Source: Alphaproteobacteria bacterium (GTDB lineage: Bacteria > Pseudomonadota > Alphaproteobacteria > Acetobacterales > Acetobacteraceae). From it: DNA of 38,063 bases. The position numbers and the translations under genes are program-made. The stretch covers positions 1-38,063 of the forward strand of contig JAFKFJ010000191.1 of NCBI GenBank assembly GCA_017307335.1, written 5' to 3'. Below the pieces are notes generated by a model. The model searched no databases and was not told the DNA's origin. It was given only the letters and a program-made list of their open reading frames with translations. Below are positions 17,840-25,565 of this stretch, piece by piece. Every line of letters begins with the position of its first letter. The stretch's first letter is position 1.

Positions 17840-18775
17840 TCAGCGGGGCGGCGCGCGGTCAAGCAGTTGCCGGGCCGCCGCCACGTCATGCGCGATCTGC
17901 GCGCGCAGCTCGTCCAGGCCGGCGAAGCGCCGCTCGGCGCGCAGGAAGCCGTGCAGCGCCACGCTGACCTCGGCACCGTAGAGGTCGCCCGTGAAATCAA
18001 ACAGATGCGCCTCCACCCGGCTCACTAACCCGCTGCTCACGGTCGGGCGGCGGCCGATGTTGGCCACCCCCGGCCTGATGGTGCCGTCGGGCAGCGCCAC
18101 GGCGACGGCATAGACCCCCCGCGCCGGCTCCAGGTGCCGGCCCAGCGGCACGTTCGCGGTGGGAAAGCCCAGCGTGCGGCCGCGCGCGTCGCCATGCTCC
18201 ACCACGCCCCGGATCGCCCAGGGGCGGCCCAGCTCGGCGGCCGCCCGCTCGGGGTAGCCGTCCTGCAGCAGGCGGCGGATGCGGCTCGCGGAGATCGGGC
18301 CGCCGCCGTCGGCGAGCAGGGTCGCGGCGGTGAGCCCGATATCCAGCGCCTCCGCCCGCGCCGAGAGGAACGCCACGTCGCCGCCGCGGCGGTGGCCGAA
18401 GGCGAAGTCCGGGCCGCAGACGAGGTGGCGCGCGCCGATGCCCTGGTGCAGCACCTCGGCCACGAAGGCGTCGGCGGTCATTTCCGAGAAGGCGCGATCG
18501 AACGGCAGCTCATAGAGAATCCGCACCCCCAGCGCCGCCAGCGCCGCCGCCCGCGCGGGGGCGAGGGTCAGGCGGAACGGCGGATCGTCGGGGCGGAACA
18601 GTTCGCGCGGATGCGGCTCGAACGTCAGCACCGCGAGCGGCGCGTCGGGGCGCGCGGCATGGGCGGTGCGCAGCAGATGCGCATGGCCCAGATGCACGCC
18701 GTCGAAATTGCCCAGGGCCACGGTCGCCCCGCGGGCGGCGCGCGGCAGGTCGCGCCAGTCGCGAAAAATCTCCAT
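17840..18775 (-). CDS. ribF: bifunctional riboflavin kinase/FAD synthetase
   Basis: ATG 18775 (MEIFRDWRDL) gives 311 residues; the open frame continues upstream only as a shadow of the maoC-like gene. The N-terminal FAD synthetase domain has the nucleotidyltransferase motif GNFDGVHLGHAHLL (about 22-35), CGPDFAFGHRRGG and ISASRIRRLLQDG. The C-terminal kinase domain has GRTLGFPTANVPL, ARGVYAV, GVANIGRRPTV and VEAHLFDFTGDLYG. It makes FMN and then FAD from riboflavin, serving flavoenzymes such as DadA. It begins 2 bp after the maoC-like stop and precedes ileS by 14 bp. Confidence 0.95.
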   Translation of the reverse strand: MEIFRDWRDLPRAARGATVALGNFDGVHLGHAHLLRTAHAARPDAPLAVLTFEPHPRELFRPDDPPFRLTLAPARAAALAALGVRILYELPFDRAFSEMTADAFVAEVLHQGIGARHLVCGPDFAFGHRRGGDVAFLSARAEALDIGLTAATLLADGGGPISASRIRRLLQDGYPERAAAELGRPWAIRGVVEHGDARGRTLGFPTANVPLGRHLEPARGVYAVAVALPDGTIRPGVANIGRRPTVSSGLVSRVEAHLFDFTGDLYGAEVSVALHGFLRAERRFAGLDELRAQIAHDVAAARQLLDRAPPR

Positions 18776-18777
18776 CC

Positions 18778-19200
18778 TCAGCCGCGCACGGGGGGGATCA
18801 CCACCGCCTCGCCGTCGATCACGGTGCGGCCGGCGACGGTGCAGATCGTGCGCAGCGTGGCCCGCTTCCGCTCGGTGTCCAGCCCGGTCACCTCGACCGT
18901 GGCGGTCACCGTATCGCCGATCGCAACCGGGGCGCGAAACTGGAGCGTCTGGCTGAGATAGATCGAGCCCGGCCCCGGCAGCCGGGTGCCGAGCACGGCG
19001 GAGATCAGGCCCGCGGTCAGCATGCCGTGGGCGACGCGGTGCTTGAAGACGCTGGCCGCGGCGGCCTCGGCGTTGAGGTGCACGGGGTTGGTGTCGGACG
19101 AGACGGCGGAGAACAGGAGGACATCGGCCTCGGTGATGGTCTTGCCGGTGCTGGCGGTGTCGCCGAGTTTCAGGTCCTCGAAGCAGATGCCCTGGGCCAT
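18778..19200 (-). CDS. MaoC-like (R)-specific enoyl-CoA hydratase/dehydratase
   Basis: From ATG 19200 (MAQGICFEDL) the protein has 140 residues. The open frame reaches further upstream, but the hot-dog fold begins here. The hydratase motif is complete: Asp36 and His41 in SSDTNPVHLN, and the AHGMLTAGLIS helix around 57-67. Proteins of this size hydrate trans-2-enoyl-CoA in fatty acid or polyhydroxyalkanoate metabolism. It is the first gene of the maoC-ribF-ileS-lspA run and is divergent from the hydratase gene at 19296, with a 95-bp shared upstream region. The exact substrate is unknown. Confidence 0.85.
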   Translation of the reverse strand: MAQGICFEDLKLGDTASTGKTITEADVLLFSAVSSDTNPVHLNAEAAAASVFKHRVAHGMLTAGLISAVLGTRLPGPGSIYLSQTLQFRAPVAIGDTVTATVEVTGLDTERKRATLRTICTVAGRTVIDGEAVVIPPVRG

Positions 19201-19295
19201 GCGCCCCTCGTTGTGCGATGCAGCGTATAGATGCGACAGCGGAGCGGCCGCGTCCAGCCACTTGCGCGCGCGGAACTGCCGGGGGAGAAGGCGGC

Positions 19296-20033
19296 ATGAC
19301 CGATTCAATCCTCGAGGCGGCCCGACTCCTGCGCGCGGCCCGCCGTGGTGCCCCGCTCGCGGCGTTGCCCGAGCCGCTGCGCCCCGCCGACGCGGATGGC
19401 GCCTATGCGATTCAGCGGACCCTTGTCGCCGGCGAGGCGATCGGCGGCTGGAAGGTGGGAATCGGGCCGGACGGGAAGATGTTCTGCGCCCCGATGCCGC
19501 AGGCCGGCATCGTCGCCAGCCCCGCGAAGCTTGGCGCCGGCCGCATGCGCGGCATCGAGGCGGAGGTGTCCTTCCGCGTCGGCACCGACCTGCCGCCGCG
19601 CGCCACGCCCTACGGCCGCGAGGAGGTGATCGCGGCGCTGCCCACGGCGCATCCGGCGATCGAGGTGCTGGAGTCTGCCTACGAGGACGGCGACAAGGTC
19701 GATCCGCTGAGCCGCCTCGCCGATCTCGTGATGCATGGCGGGTATGTCTACGGCCCGGGCCTCGCGGCGTGGCATGGGCTCGATTTTCCCAACATCACCG
19801 TCACCCAGACGATCGACGCCGACGTCATGCAGCGCACCGGCAACCCGGCGGGCGACATGATCCGCCTCGTCATGTGGCTCGCCGATGCCGGCGCCACCTG
19901 GGCCGGCGGGCTGAAGGCGGGGCAGATCGTCACCTGCGGCTCCTGGACCGGCAAGACGCTCGCCGGTCCCGGCGCGCGGGTCAGCGTGGTCTTCCCCGGG
20001 CTCGGCGAGGCGAGCGTCGCCTTCGCGGGATGA
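19296..20033 (+). CDS. FAH-superfamily hydratase (2-keto-4-pentenoate hydratase-like)
   Basis: ATG 19296 with GGGGGAGAAGG upstream gives 245 residues. GWKVGIG near 50, the metal-ligand segment MRGIEAEVSFRVG (Glu-x-Glu), PAIEVLESAYED, and the C-terminal VTCGSWTGKTL with GLGEASVAF are typical of the MhpD/HpaH group of the fumarylacetoacetase superfamily. Members hydrate 2-keto-4-enoates, or decarboxylate related diacids, in aromatic catabolism. Its stop overlaps the start of the next SDR by 4 bp (ATGA), so translation is coupled. No other meta-cleavage genes are in the window, so the pathway is uncertain. Confidence 0.83.
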   Translation: MTDSILEAARLLRAARRGAPLAALPEPLRPADADGAYAIQRTLVAGEAIGGWKVGIGPDGKMFCAPMPQAGIVASPAKLGAGRMRGIEAEVSFRVGTDLPPRATPYGREEVIAALPTAHPAIEVLESAYEDGDKVDPLSRLADLVMHGGYVYGPGLAAWHGLDFPNITVTQTIDADVMQRTGNPAGDMIRLVMWLADAGATWAGGLKAGQIVTCGSWTGKTLAGPGARVSVVFPGLGEASVAFAG

Positions 20034-20740
20034 GCGGACCGCTCGCGGGGCAGGTGGCGCTCGTCACCGGCGCGAGCCGCGGCATCGGGGCGGCGACGGC
20101 GGTGGAGCTCGCGCGCCGCGGCGCGCACCTCGTCATCACCGCGCGGACCGAGGGCGGCCTCGCTGAGACCGATGACGCGATCCGCACCACGGGCGCCGAG
20201 GCGACGCTGCTGCCGCTCGATCTGACCGCGGGCGAGTCGGTCGACGCGATCGGGCCGAGCCTGCACCAGCGTTTCGGCCGGCTGGACATCCTGGTGAGCA
20301 ACGCCGCGGCGCTGGGGCTGCTGACCCCGGTGCCGCACATCCGCGATGCCGAGTGGGCGGCGGTGGTGGGCGTCAACCTCACCGCCACGCTGCGGCTGAT
20401 TCGCACCTGCGCCCCGCTGCTGCTGGCCGCGCCGGCGGGGCGGGCGGTGTTCGTGACCAGCGGGATCGTCGCAGCACCGGCCGCCTACTGGGGCGCCTAT
20501 GGGGCGACCAAGGCGGCGCTGCATCACCTTGTGGAGACCTGGGCCGCCGAGACGCGGACCAGCCGGCTGCGGGTCAACCTGTTCGACCCCGGCATCGTCG
20601 CGACCCGGCTCCGCGCCCAGGCCATGCCCGGCGAGGACCCGCGCGGCCTGCGCCCACCGGCGGCGGTGGCCCCGGCGCTGGCGGATTTGTGCGGCGCCGA
20701 AGAGACACGGCACGGCGCGGTGATTCGTTTCGCGCCATAG
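20030..20740 (+). CDS. short-chain dehydrogenase/reductase (SDR)
   Basis: The ATG at 20030 sits inside the ATGA overlap with the hydratase gene and gives 236 residues. The longer open frame upstream is not coding. TGASRGIG lies at 13-20, NAA at 91-93, catalytic Ser at about 144 in VTSG, and Tyr157-x3-Lys161 in YGATK. The nucleotide-binding residues after beta-2 (ITARTEG) suggest NADP preference, which is inference. It is co-transcribed with the FAH-type hydratase, so it may oxidise or reduce a related acid; the substrate is unknown. Confidence 0.87.
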   Translation: MSGPLAGQVALVTGASRGIGAATAVELARRGAHLVITARTEGGLAETDDAIRTTGAEATLLPLDLTAGESVDAIGPSLHQRFGRLDILVSNAAALGLLTPVPHIRDAEWAAVVGVNLTATLRLIRTCAPLLLAAPAGRAVFVTSGIVAAPAAYWGAYGATKAALHHLVETWAAETRTSRLRVNLFDPGIVATRLRAQAMPGEDPRGLRPPAAVAPALADLCGAEETRHGAVIRFAP

Positions 20741-20789
20741 GGTGCCGAAGCGGTTGCCCGGCGCGGCGCAAAACGTCAATCTGGACCGT

Positions 20790-21491
20790 ATGGAGCGGGG
20801 GAATTGCGAAACGCTGGCGCTGCCGAGCGGCCCGGCGCGCATTGAATGGCGCCGCAGCCGGCGGGCGCGGCGGGTGAGCCTGCGCATCGACCCGCGCGGC
20901 GGCGCGGTGGTGGTCACGCTGCCGCCACGCGCCGGGCGCACGGCGGGCATGGCGCTGCTGATGAACCACGCGGACTGGGTCGCCGCCCGCCTTGCCGCGC
21001 TGCCCGTCGCGGTCGTCTTCGCCGACGGCGCCGCGGTGCCCCTGCACGGTGCCGAGCACCGGATCCGCCATGTCGGGCCGGCGCGCGGCACGGTCTGGGT
21101 CGAGGGTGACGAAATCCTGGTCGCGGGCGATCCCGCCTTCCTCGCCCGCCGCGTCGCCGACTTCTTCCGCGCCGAGGCGCGCCGGCGCTTCTCCGAGCTG
21201 GTCGCCAGCAAGGCGGCGGCCGCGGCGGTCACGGCGCGGCGGGTCAGCGTGAAGGACACCAACAGCCGCTGGGGAAGCTGCGCGGCGGACCGCAGCCTCG
21301 CCTTCTCCTGGCGGCTGGTGATGGCGCCCCCGCACGTGCAGGACTACGTGGCCGCGCACGAGGTCGCGCATCTGCGCCACATGAACCATGGCCCGCGTTT
21401 CTGGGCGCTGGTGCACGAGCTCACCCCCCATGCCGCGAGCGCCATGGCGTGGCTGCGCGAGGAAGGGCCGCGGCTGCTGCGGGTCGGCTGA
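20790..21491 (+). CDS. YgjP-like metal-dependent hydrolase (DUF45, M48-like)
   Basis: From ATG 20790 the protein has 233 residues; a GTG at 20742 would add 16, and neither has a good ribosome site. The N-terminal RRSRRARRVSLRIDPRGG and the central VKDTNSRWGSCAADRSLAFSWRL are the YgjP/WLM-type signature. The zinc motif is HEVAHLRHMNHGPRFW (His190, Glu191, His194, with His200). It is predicted to be a cytosolic zinc peptidase of unknown substrate. It starts about 50 bp after the SDR gene and ends 5 bp before the convergent COQ9 gene. Confidence 0.85.
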   Translation: MERGNCETLALPSGPARIEWRRSRRARRVSLRIDPRGGAVVVTLPPRAGRTAGMALLMNHADWVAARLAALPVAVVFADGAAVPLHGAEHRIRHVGPARGTVWVEGDEILVAGDPAFLARRVADFFRAEARRRFSELVASKAAAAAVTARRVSVKDTNSRWGSCAADRSLAFSWRLVMAPPHVQDYVAAHEVAHLRHMNHGPRFWALVHELTPHAASAMAWLREEGPRLLRVG

Positions 21492-21496
21492 CCCGC

Positions 21497-22072
21497 TCAG
21501 GCCGCAGCCCGGCGCCGCAGCCGGCCGAGTCGCGCGACGTCGGCAAGCCGGCGGTCGAGGAAAGCGAGCGTCGCCTCGTCCTCCGGGCTCGTGTCCTGGA
21601 GCCAATACATAAAGCAGGTTGAATAAACCAAGGCCAGCGTCGCCCGCTTGGTGTACCAGGCGAAATCGGCCGAGCGGTCGCCGGCCGCGTACCAGATCGC
21701 GTCCAGCGTCCGCGCCGCCACCCGCGCCGCGGTCGCTGCGTGGCCGGGCAGCGCGAACAGCGCCGCGGCCCGGCGCAGCGCCGCCTTGTACGGGCGGAAC
21801 AGGGCGAGGCGATGGGCGATCAGGGCCCGCACCCGCTCATGCGTGCGCAGCGCCGAGAGATCGCCCGCGGCGGCGACCATGCGCCGGTCGGCGAGGTCGA
21901 AGAACGCCTCGATCACGTCGCCCACCCCGTTGGGGAACAGCAGCGCCGCATCCTCCGGTTCCGGCAGCGCCGCGCGCACCGCCGCCATGGTCCAGCCCCG
22001 CGTGGCCACCAGCGGCAGCAGCGCATCGAGGGCCGCGTCGCGCTCCGGCGAACGTTCCGGCGCCGCGATCAC
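21497..22072 (-). CDS. COQ9 family protein (ubiquinone biosynthesis)
   Basis: Translation from GTG 22072 gives 191 residues. This GTG overlaps the def stop as GTGA, which supports the start. The segments TRGWTMAAVRAAL, LFPNGVGDVIEAFFDLADRRM, RTLDAIWYAAGDRSADFAWYTKRATLALVY, YWLQDTSPEDE and FLDRRLADVAR are the COQ9 family pattern with a TetR-like fold. COQ9 binds lipids and presents ubiquinone intermediates to the Coq7 hydroxylase. It is found in alphaproteobacteria and mitochondria. Coupling to def is an odd partnership; no other ubi/coq gene is nearby. Confidence 0.9.
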   Translation of the reverse strand: MIAAPERSPERDAALDALLPLVATRGWTMAAVRAALPEPEDAALLFPNGVGDVIEAFFDLADRRMVAAAGDLSALRTHERVRALIAHRLALFRPYKAALRRAAALFALPGHAATAARVAARTLDAIWYAAGDRSADFAWYTKRATLALVYSTCFMYWLQDTSPEDEATLAFLDRRLADVARLGRLRRRAAA

Positions 22073-22608
22073 GTGCCCCCCGACGCCATGGCGCGGCTGA
22101 GCTCCTCGATGAAGCCGAACTGGGTGAAGTCGGTCATGCGCATTGGATAGAGGATGCCGTCGAGGTGGTCGTTCTCGTGCTGCACCAGCCCGGCATGGAA
22201 CCCGCTCGCGACCCGGCTCACCGGCTTTCCCTCGGCGTCGAGCCCGCCGTAGCGGATGCGCCAGAACCGCGGCACCGCGGCGCGCAGGCCGGGGATCGAG
22301 AGGCACCCCTCCCACCGCGGCCGCTGTTCGGTGCCCAGCGGCTCCACGGTCGGGTTGAACAGCACCGTGGTCTCGATCGGCGTGTCCTCGGCATCGCCGG
22401 TGCCGCGCTCGGCGGGGGCGCGATAGACGAACAGGCGCAGCGGCACATGCACCTGCGGCGCGGCGAGGCCGGCGCCCGAGGCGTCCTCCATCGTCTCGAT
22501 CATGTCGGCCACAAGACGGCGCATCTCCGGCGCGGTCGGGTCGGCCACCGGCTCGGCACGCTGCAGCAGGACTGGGTGGCCCATGCGGGCGATCTTCAGG
22601 ATGGCCAT
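22069..22608 (-). CDS. def: peptide deformylase
   Basis: The 179-residue metalloenzyme removes the formyl group from nascent proteins at the ribosome exit. All three motifs are present: GAGLAAPQ (45-52), EGCLSIPG with metal ligand Cys102, and QHENDHLDG with His144, Glu145 and His148. It starts at ATG 22608 with a 4-bp GTGA overlap into COQ9. Alphaproteobacteria often carry more than one def. This copy is not next to fmt, so it may be a secondary copy, though the active site is complete. Confidence 0.95.
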   Translation of the reverse strand: MAILKIARMGHPVLLQRAEPVADPTAPEMRRLVADMIETMEDASGAGLAAPQVHVPLRLFVYRAPAERGTGDAEDTPIETTVLFNPTVEPLGTEQRPRWEGCLSIPGLRAAVPRFWRIRYGGLDAEGKPVSRVASGFHAGLVQHENDHLDGILYPMRMTDFTQFGFIEELSRAMASGGT

Positions 22609-22779
22609 GCGTTCCCCTCTGTGAACCGGGTATAGCGGGCCGGCTGGCGCGAAAACAGTTGGGCGCGCCGGGCGTGCATGCTATAGGCGCGCCGCTCGCG
22701 ACAGGGACACCTGGGCGGGAGCCCGGGCGTGCGCGCCCAGTCGATCGTATCAGCAGCAGCGAGAGGAGAAGGCGGCCAA

Positions 22780-22983
22780 GTGCAAGTTCTCGTTCGTGAC
22801 AACAACGTCGACCAGGCGCTGAAGGCGCTCAAGAAGAAGATGCAGCGGGAGGGGATCTTCCGCGAGATGAAGCTTCGCCGGCACTACGAGAAGCCGTCTG
22901 AGCGCCGCGCCCGCGAGGCCGCCGAGGCGGTCCGCCGCGCCCGCAAGATGGAGCGCAAGCGGCTCGAACGCGAAGGGTTCTAG
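22780..22983 (+). CDS. rpsU: 30S ribosomal protein S21
   Basis: GTG 22780 is preceded by a strong GAGAGGAG ribosome site (22761-22768). The product has 67 residues. [27 protein letters not shown] and the basic tail with [10 protein letters not shown] and [10 protein letters not shown] are diagnostic of S21. It binds the 30S platform near the anti-Shine-Dalgarno region. An in-frame ATG-type extension to 22729 lacks homology. It stands alone, with about 170 bp upstream that must hold its promoter; I cannot point to clear hexamers. Confidence 0.95.
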   Translation: MQVLVRDNNVDQALKALKKKMQREGIFREMKLRRHYEKPSERRAREAAEAVRRARKMERKRLEREGF

Positions 22984-23010
22984 CCGGACCCGCCGGCATC
23001 ACCCCCGTGG

Positions 23011-23034
23011 CCCGGGCCCTTCCCGCGGCCCGGG
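23011..23034 (+). terminator. hairpin downstream of rpsU
   Basis: CCCGGGC (23011-23017), a 10-nt loop and GCCCGGG (23028-23034) form a 7-bp GC-only stem 28 bp after the rpsU stop. No T-tract follows. It is a possible intrinsic terminator or merely a GC-rich fold. Confidence 0.4.
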
Positions 23035-23194
23035 GCTGCACGACACGATCCGCCCATGCCCGCCGCCCGCCGGAGTTGCGCCGGCGCGAGCGGCGTTTGG
23101 TGTAGCGCGCGTCCCGCGGGGCTTGGCGCAACGTGCTCCGCGCCTGGCGTCCTGCAGACCGGCCACGCTGCCGCACCGCGCCGCGATCGGAAGG

Positions 23195-23210
23195 TGTGAC
23201 CAAGGTCACA
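23195..23210 (+). promoter_or_regulatory. CRP-type palindromic operator
   Basis: TGTGACCAAGGTCACA matches the CRP/FNR-superfamily consensus TGTGA-N6-TCACA exactly. The symmetry extends outwards, GGTGTGACC (23193-23201) against GGTCACACC (23204-23212), giving 9-bp perfect arms around AA. It lies 73 bp upstream of the ATG of the small gene at 23284, a normal position for an activator site. rpsU lies on the other side, reading towards it. Whether a CRP homologue exists in this genome cannot be seen here. Confidence 0.6.
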
Positions 23211-23283
23211 CCCGCGATGCGTGCGAGGGGGCAGGGTGCGCCCCGCTTGGACCATGTTCGCACCGGGCACGGAGGGGCAAGGA

Positions 23284-23553
23284 ATGACCGGCGGGTGGAG
23301 AGGGCGTGAAGCCACGGCGCGCATGCTGTTCGCGAGCGGCCTGCTGATCGGGACCGCGGCTTACAGCGCGCAGATCGTGGCAACGCTCGCCGATGCCGGA
23401 CGTCCGCCACTGCGCTCCGCCGTCTCGCTCCCGCCTGCGCAGGTCCTCACGCCTTCGCCGCAAGGCGCGCCTGACGTGACGCCGGGCGCCACGGACGTCG
23501 CGCGCGGGGCAGACCGCCTGATCCTCGGCGACGACCGGCACCGGATTGACTGA
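23284..23553 (+). CDS. small unknown protein with N-terminal membrane helix
   Basis: ATG 23284 follows a CAAGGA ribosome site at close range and opens 89 residues. An Arg-containing start leads into a hydrophobic helix (about 12-36, ARMLFASGLLIGTAAYSAQIV). The rest is Pro/Ala/Asp-rich and probably disordered (PPAQVLTPSPQGAPDVTPG), possibly in the periplasm. I recognise no family. The CRP-type palindrome at 23195 lies upstream, so it is plausibly cAMP- or CRP-family-regulated. The ribosome site and signal-anchor-like start favour a real gene, but coding evidence is modest. Confidence 0.5.
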   Translation: MTGGWRGREATARMLFASGLLIGTAAYSAQIVATLADAGRPPLRSAVSLPPAQVLTPSPQGAPDVTPGATDVARGADRLILGDDRHRID

Positions 23554-23615
23554 GCAGCGACCGATCGAGCCGCGCCAGTCCGCTGGCCGGCGGCCCGATC
23601 GCAAGGAGGCATGCG

Positions 23616-23930
23616 ATGACGCACGACGCACTGCAGGCATGGGAACCGACGGTCGCGGGGGCGGTGGTCCTGCGCGGCGAAGCCTGGCCCGAGGCGGCGG
23701 ATGAGGATGCCCCCCAGGCCGGCTCGGCGATGACGGCGCTGGTCAACCTTCTCGTGTGCGTCTGCGCGCTTACCGAGACCATGCCGGATGCGTCGCCGGT
23801 CGGGGCGGGCCGTGGCTGCCTGCCCGGCCGGCCCGCCGGCCCTCCCCTCGGCGCGTTGGCCGAGGCGCCCGAACTGCGGTTCGTGCGCTTCGCCTGTACG
23901 TGGCCGGACGGCGACGGCAGCACCGCCTGA
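23616..23930 (+). CDS. small unknown acidic protein
   Basis: ATG 23616 has a strong AAGGAGG 7 nt upstream and opens 104 residues. An acidic N-terminal part (GEAWPEAADEDAPQ) is followed by a Cys-containing hydrophobic stretch (TALVNLLVCVCALTETM, about 40-56) and a Gly/Pro-rich tail. No family is recognised. It follows the 89-residue ORF by 62 bp and ends 8 bp before the convergent paiB gene. The perfect ribosome site is the main reason to accept it. Confidence 0.45.
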   Translation: MTHDALQAWEPTVAGAVVLRGEAWPEAADEDAPQAGSAMTALVNLLVCVCALTETMPDASPVGAGRGCLPGRPAGPPLGALAEAPELRFVRFACTWPDGDGSTA

Positions 23931-23938
23931 GTGCGCGC

Positions 23939-24541
23939 TCAGGCGGGCGGCGGCAGCGTGGCGTCCACCAATGCTGCCACGTCGGTGCTGCCGAGGGACC
24001 GCAGCGCGGCCGCGACACTCTCCCGGTCGGCCGCGCTGCGGTTCTGACTCATCTTCCACTGCGCCTCGACGCGCGTGCCGCGCAGGCGAAAGGCGCGGAT
24101 GCCGCGCAGCATGCCGGCGATGAAGGCCGGCGGCTGGGCATCGAGATCATAGCTCGCGTCGTGCGCGGAAAGCCGGCGCAGCATGGCACGCACCGTCGCC
24201 TCCGCCGTCACCGGCTCCAGCACCCCATGGACGTGCACCGCGGCGTAGTCCCAGGTGGGCACGGCGGGCTGGGTGCGATACCAGCTCGGCGAGATGTAGG
24301 AATGCGGCCCGGAAAACGTGGCCAGCGCCGCGCCGCCGGCAAGCCGCGCGCATTGCGGGTTGGCGGCGGCGAGATGCCCCTCGAGCACCAGCGTGTCGCC
24401 GTCGCGGGCAAGGGTGAACGGGATGTGCGAGGCGTCGAGCCCGCCTTCACTGGTGATGAGCAGGCCGAACGAGTGCGCCTCGATCAGCGCGGCGATGCGG
24501 TCGAGGTCGTGCTCGACGAAGGCGGGACGCAGGTACATCAA
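23939..24541 (-). CDS. paiB: PaiB-family FMN-binding negative regulator
   Basis: The protein has 200 residues, the usual family length. The start MYLRPAFVEHDLDRIAALIEAHSFGLLIT, then ASHIPFTL, FSGPHSYISPSWY and PTWDYAAVHVHG are the PaiB pattern (a flavin-reductase-like split barrel). In Bacillus PaiB is linked to negative control of sporulation and protease genes. In proteobacteria the family is usually a predicted FMN-binding protein of unknown target. The PSWY and WDYAAVHVHG strands would contact the flavin. It follows the aldolase gene on the same strand by about 50 bp in the downstream direction. Confidence 0.9.
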   Translation of the reverse strand: MMYLRPAFVEHDLDRIAALIEAHSFGLLITSEGGLDASHIPFTLARDGDTLVLEGHLAAANPQCARLAGGAALATFSGPHSYISPSWYRTQPAVPTWDYAAVHVHGVLEPVTAEATVRAMLRRLSAHDASYDLDAQPPAFIAGMLRGIRAFRLRGTRVEAQWKMSQNRSAADRESVAAALRSLGSTDVAALVDATLPPPA

Positions 24542-24592
24542 AAATCCTGTCAGGCGCGGGCGGCGCCGGGGCGGCGTCTGCAGACGCTCACC

Positions 24593-25489
24593 TCAAACCT
24601 TCTCGGTGGAAGCCCGATAGATCGCGTCGATGGAATTCGTCAGCGCCGTGTCGAATTCCGCGTCGCTCATCGAATGCCTGAGGTCCTCGACGAGCGCCCG
24701 CGAGAAGCTCGCGATCATGCGGTGATTGGCGGCGAGGCGCCGGCAGGCGTCGGCGCGCGTGTAGCCGCCCGAGAGGGCCACCACCCGGACCACGCGCGGG
24801 TGCTCGATCACCTCGGCATAGAAGTCCGGCACCTCCGGGATGGTCAGCTTGAGCATGACGCGGCAATCGGCGGGCAGCGCGTCGAGGTTGCTCATCAGCG
24901 CCGCGCGCAGAAGCGCTTCGGCCCCGGCCTTGTCGGGGCTCTTGATGGACACCTCCGGCTCGATGATCGGCATGAGCCCCTGGTCGGCGATCTGCCGCGC
25001 CACATCGAACTGCTGGCGCGCAATCGCGGCGATGCCGTCTTTCGAGGGAAGGTTGATCACGGAGCGCATCTTCGTGCCGAAGACGCCCTTCGCGATCGCG
25101 CGCGCCAGCAGCGCGTCGAGCGCCGGCATCGGCTTCATGAGGCTGACGCCGTCGCGCTCCGCTTCGAGCCCCTTGTCGACCTTCACGAAGGGCACGACCC
25201 GCCGTTCCTCCCAGAGGAACGCGGGCACCGGCCTGCCCTTCACTTCGCCGTCCATCGTGCCCTCGAACAGGATGGCGCCGATGACCTTGGCGCCGGTGAA
25301 CGCCGGCGAGGTCATGATGCGCACGCGCATCGCATGCATCAGCCCGAACATCGCGGCATCGCCGCTGTAGGCGCTGTCCGGGATGCCGTAGAGGCGCAGC
25401 GCGCCGGGCGTCGATCCCCCGCTCTGGTCCAGTGCGGCGATGAACCCGTCCTTCGCGGACATTTGCGCCATCATTGCGCCGTCGGGCAT
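24593..25489 (-). CDS. fda: class I fructose-bisphosphate aldolase
   Basis: From ATG 25489 the protein has 298 residues, matching the short bacterial class I (Schiff-base) aldolases. ALDQSGGSTPGALRLYG near 19-35, GAILFEGTMDGEV, VPFVKVDKGLE, IIEPEVSI and CRVMLKLTIPEV (Lys214, likely Schiff-base residue) are all present. The ALSGGYTRADACRRLA phosphate-binding segment follows. It cleaves or forms fructose-1,6-bisphosphate in glycolysis/gluconeogenesis without metal. The open frame upstream is not coding. No other glycolytic gene is adjacent. Confidence 0.92.
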   Translation of the reverse strand: MPDGAMMAQMSAKDGFIAALDQSGGSTPGALRLYGIPDSAYSGDAAMFGLMHAMRVRIMTSPAFTGAKVIGAILFEGTMDGEVKGRPVPAFLWEERRVVPFVKVDKGLEAERDGVSLMKPMPALDALLARAIAKGVFGTKMRSVINLPSKDGIAAIARQQFDVARQIADQGLMPIIEPEVSIKSPDKAGAEALLRAALMSNLDALPADCRVMLKLTIPEVPDFYAEVIEHPRVVRVVALSGGYTRADACRRLAANHRMIASFSRALVEDLRHSMSDAEFDTALTNSIDAIYRASTEKV

Positions 25490-25565
25490 GACCTCATCCT
25501 TTGCGTAAGAGCGGGAGACCGCAGGAAAGCGCATCGCGCGGACCGCGTGAAGGCCGGCCGGCCTG

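Noticed and set aside
14484..17981. Very long plus-strand open frame antisense to ileS and lspA
   Set aside because: It is rich in Arg, Gln, His and Ala with no domain and lies opposite two complete genes. Long antisense frames are expected in DNA with this third-position GC.
18986..20029. Open frame extending the second SDR upstream
   Set aside because: The upstream part overlaps the FAH-type hydratase in another frame. The SDR Rossmann fold starts 11 residues after the ATG at 20030, which sits in a classical ATGA overlap.
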